Positions 6,849 through 6,857 of a stretch of DNA of 6,857 bases are shown piece by piece (within the stretch, counting starts at the first letter, position 1; each line of letters begins with the position of its first letter). The notes beneath the pieces were generated by a model. The model did not search any database, had not been told where the DNA came from, and worked only from the letters and a program-made list of their open reading frames with translations. Made by a program: the position numbers and the translations under genes. This DNA is from Halomonas halophila (GTDB lineage Bacteria; Pseudomonadota; Gammaproteobacteria; Pseudomonadales; Halomonadaceae): contig DJIP01000021.1 in NCBI GenBank assembly GCA_002433675.1, positions 1-6,857 on the forward strand. Direction: 5' to 3'.

Positions 6849-6857
6849 ACGCATCCG

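Noticed and set aside
1..6857. CRISPR array, insertion sequence or tRNA inside the window
   Set aside because: No regularly spaced direct repeats, transposase motifs, terminal inverted repeats with target duplication, or tRNA cloverleaf were seen by eye.

Overview
This is a GC-rich, gene-dense chromosomal window with four genes, all on the + strand. The GC bias, the protein families and a stable-RNA-type promoter at the right edge suggest a gammaproteobacterium, perhaps of the Halomonas/Marinobacter/Pseudomonas type. That placement is an impression, not a measurement.

Layout. Positions 1-1650 hold a membrane-anchored HlyD/AcrA-type adaptor with cytoplasmic GAF domain(s) at its N-terminus; the gene is open at the left edge. 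Three bases later, 1654-3816 encodes a fusion of a PqqD-like domain, an intramembrane M50 (site-2 protease-like) metallopeptidase and a HlyD-like periplasmic domain. Four bases later, 3821-5770 encodes a SecA-type ATPase that keeps its motor motifs but lacks the C-terminal third of housekeeping SecA. After a 137-bp gap, 5908-6666 encodes a small secreted periplasmic adaptor with a Sec signal peptide. The last 190 bp contain no gene. They hold a weak inverted repeat and, at the very edge, a near-consensus sigma-70 promoter with an UP-element-like A/T block, probably serving a tRNA or rRNA gene beyond the window.

How the genes may work together. The near-zero spacing of the first three genes indicates one operon and probably one machine. 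A paralogous SecA motor is encoded next to two inner-membrane adaptors, one with a cytosolic sensor-like part and one with a membrane protease, and next to a periplasmic adaptor. No ABC or RND pump, outer-membrane channel or substrate gene is visible. My inference is a dedicated envelope export or processing pathway. It would be loosely analogous to accessory SecA2 systems of Gram-positive bacteria, but built from Gram-negative adaptor parts. The substrate, perhaps a large surface protein or a peptide recognised by the PqqD-like domain, would be encoded outside the window. This unusual gene set is the main point of interest.
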